From an uncultured Oscillospiraceae bacterium (GTDB lineage: Bacteria; Bacillota; Clostridia; Oscillospirales; Acutalibacteraceae): a DNA stretch of 6,497 bases. The first letter of the stretch is position 1. Every line of letters begins with the position of its first letter. This document shows, one piece after another, positions 5,936 through 6,497 of this stretch. Position numbers and translations under genes: made by a program. The stretch covers positions 1 through 6,497 of the forward strand of contig CAJUPK010000137.1 in assembly GCA_910588415.1 (NCBI GenBank). Direction: 5' to 3'. The notes under the pieces were generated by a model, which was not told the DNA's origin, made no database searches, and was given only the letters and a program-made list of their open reading frames with translations.

Positions 5936-6389
5936 TTATAGCTTTTTCGGTTGCCGCAGCACTGCCTGGCCCCGGGGGCGGTTGCGGAGCTGCAAGTCCC
6001 GGAAAAGGCACGGCAAAGAGGGTTGATGGCGTCCTTGTCAATGTTGTAGAGGCCGCGCTTTGGCCCGTCCGTTTCATAGATTATATAGCTTTTTTCATCC
6101 TCGTCATCATTAAGCTGCACCCGGCGGACCAGGTTTAAATCAGCCAGGCAGATAGAAACCCGCGTGTGGTCAAGTCCATCCACGAGTTTCCATCTTTCGC
6201 CCTTTTCATGAGAATTATTTACCATTCTACACACCGGGTGTATCTTGCCTGCGATGGCACTGGCAATTTCCTCGGGTGTTGGAATAGGAGCATTTTGGCG
6301 GATCCGTTCATCACAATAGCCATGGGCGATTCGGCTCATCATTTGATCGCGGGTAAGAGACCCGCTAAAAAGTTCTGTTGATTAGGCAT
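5936..6389 (-). pseudogene. Small unrecognised element gene with two apparent frameshifts
   Basis: Translation should start at ATG 6389, which has AGGAAG (6402-6397) seven bases upstream. That frame (MPNQQNFLAG...) stops after 16 codons at 6339. The bulk of the coding signal is in the next frame, which opens without a ribosome binding site at ATG 6342 (MMSRIAHGYCDERIRQ...). Around 6003-6006 a further shift of the same sense would join it to FRDLQLRNRPRGQAVLRQ and a TAA at 5938-5936, just before the SLH promoter. Restoring one T in each T-run (6367-6371 and 6003-6006) gives a continuous 151-residue protein, about 456 bases with stop. I recognise no family. The product looks soluble and basic at the C-terminus, with an acidic stretch (NDDEDEKS) mid-protein. 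If no shift occurs at the second site, the middle frame runs on to 5806 through the SLH promoter and leader hairpin, which looks non-coding. Decay, sequencing error at homopolymers or recoding remain possible. Confidence 0.55.
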
Positions 6390-6403
6390 TTTAATGCTTC
6401 CTT

Positions 6404-6497
6404 TCATTTAGGTTATGCTTTTGTGCGTTATTTTGAAAAGCTAAGTGCGTCCGTAAGGGCAGAGTGACGCCTGCCCGCGGGACTGTTGAAATCCCAC
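6404..6497 (-). other. Upstream region at window edge, no clear gene
   Basis: This 94-base stretch precedes the small broken gene. It has a perfect GGGCAG/CTGCCC inverted repeat (6457-6462 with 6471-6476, 8-base loop) abutting a CCCGCGGG palindrome (6474-6481), and no U-tract after it on the minus strand. All three minus-strand frames are open from the right edge, to stops at 6441, 6428 and 6391, so the tail of an upstream gene could be present, but nothing distinguishes one frame. No convincing promoter was found. Confidence 0.3.

Noticed and set aside
5895..6077. 60-codon minus-strand ORF ending LPELYQKIYYVV
   Set aside because: The tail looks protein-like, but the body is Pro/Ala/Gly-rich with weak codon character, and it runs into the promoter -10. 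The other frame ends more naturally at 5936.
5806..6342. Intact 178-codon gene ending in an ATGA overlap with the SLH start
   Set aside because: Its last 45 or so codons run through the SLH promoter and U-tract hairpin, its start has no ribosome binding site, and the overlap looks accidental.
1..6497. CRISPR arrays, tRNAs, insertion-sequence ends or attachment sites
   Set aside because: Reading both strands, I saw no spaced identical repeats, cloverleaf pattern, transposase motif or flanking direct repeats of the cargo unit.

Overview
The window most resembles an accessory stretch of an integrative conjugative element, or conjugative plasmid, from an anaerobic gut-type Firmicute (Clostridia). 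Three things point there: a PcfJ-family protein, a DUF1281/YubB-like protein, and a large secreted protein with three S-layer homology (SLH) domains, a BIG2 domain and a Pro-Thr linker. Ribosome binding sites are AAGGAG/GGAGG-like, and the best promoters are SigA-type with extended -10 elements. No rRNA, tRNA, transposase, integrase or CRISPR array was seen. The host assignment is inference from gene content.

All genes I can support lie on the minus strand, so transcription runs from right to left. At 5936-6389 is a small unrecognised gene. Its likely reading frame is broken by two one-base frameshifts, or else uses an unusual reading mechanism. Next comes a self-contained surface-protein unit: an extended -10 promoter (about 5894-5922), a short leader with a U-tract hairpin and competing helices (5832-5880), the 1070-codon gene (2597-5809) and two tandem terminators (2528-2566 and 2441-2494). 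Immediately after the second terminator lies a PcfJ-like ORF (1116-2429). It opens on TTG with no ribosome binding site and looks 5'-truncated. After its stop come an AT-rich zone of TTTTGCA inverted repeats (1063-1117), an inverted-repeat operator candidate (1005-1036) and a consensus promoter (972-1000). That promoter drives a roughly 150-base leader and a DUF1281-like gene (1-815) that is cut by the window edge.

My reading is that the SLH gene is cargo with its own promoter and terminators, set among element backbone genes, two of which (the small gene and pcfJ) look damaged beside it. The SLH protein should be secreted and held at the cell wall by its SLH domains. Its Cys/His-rich C-terminal region is encoded by clearly AT-richer DNA than the rest of the gene, which suggests a recently joined module. 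PcfJ and DUF1281 proteins commonly travel with conjugation modules, but neither has a well-defined biochemical role. A link between the surface protein and mating or attachment is only a hypothesis.
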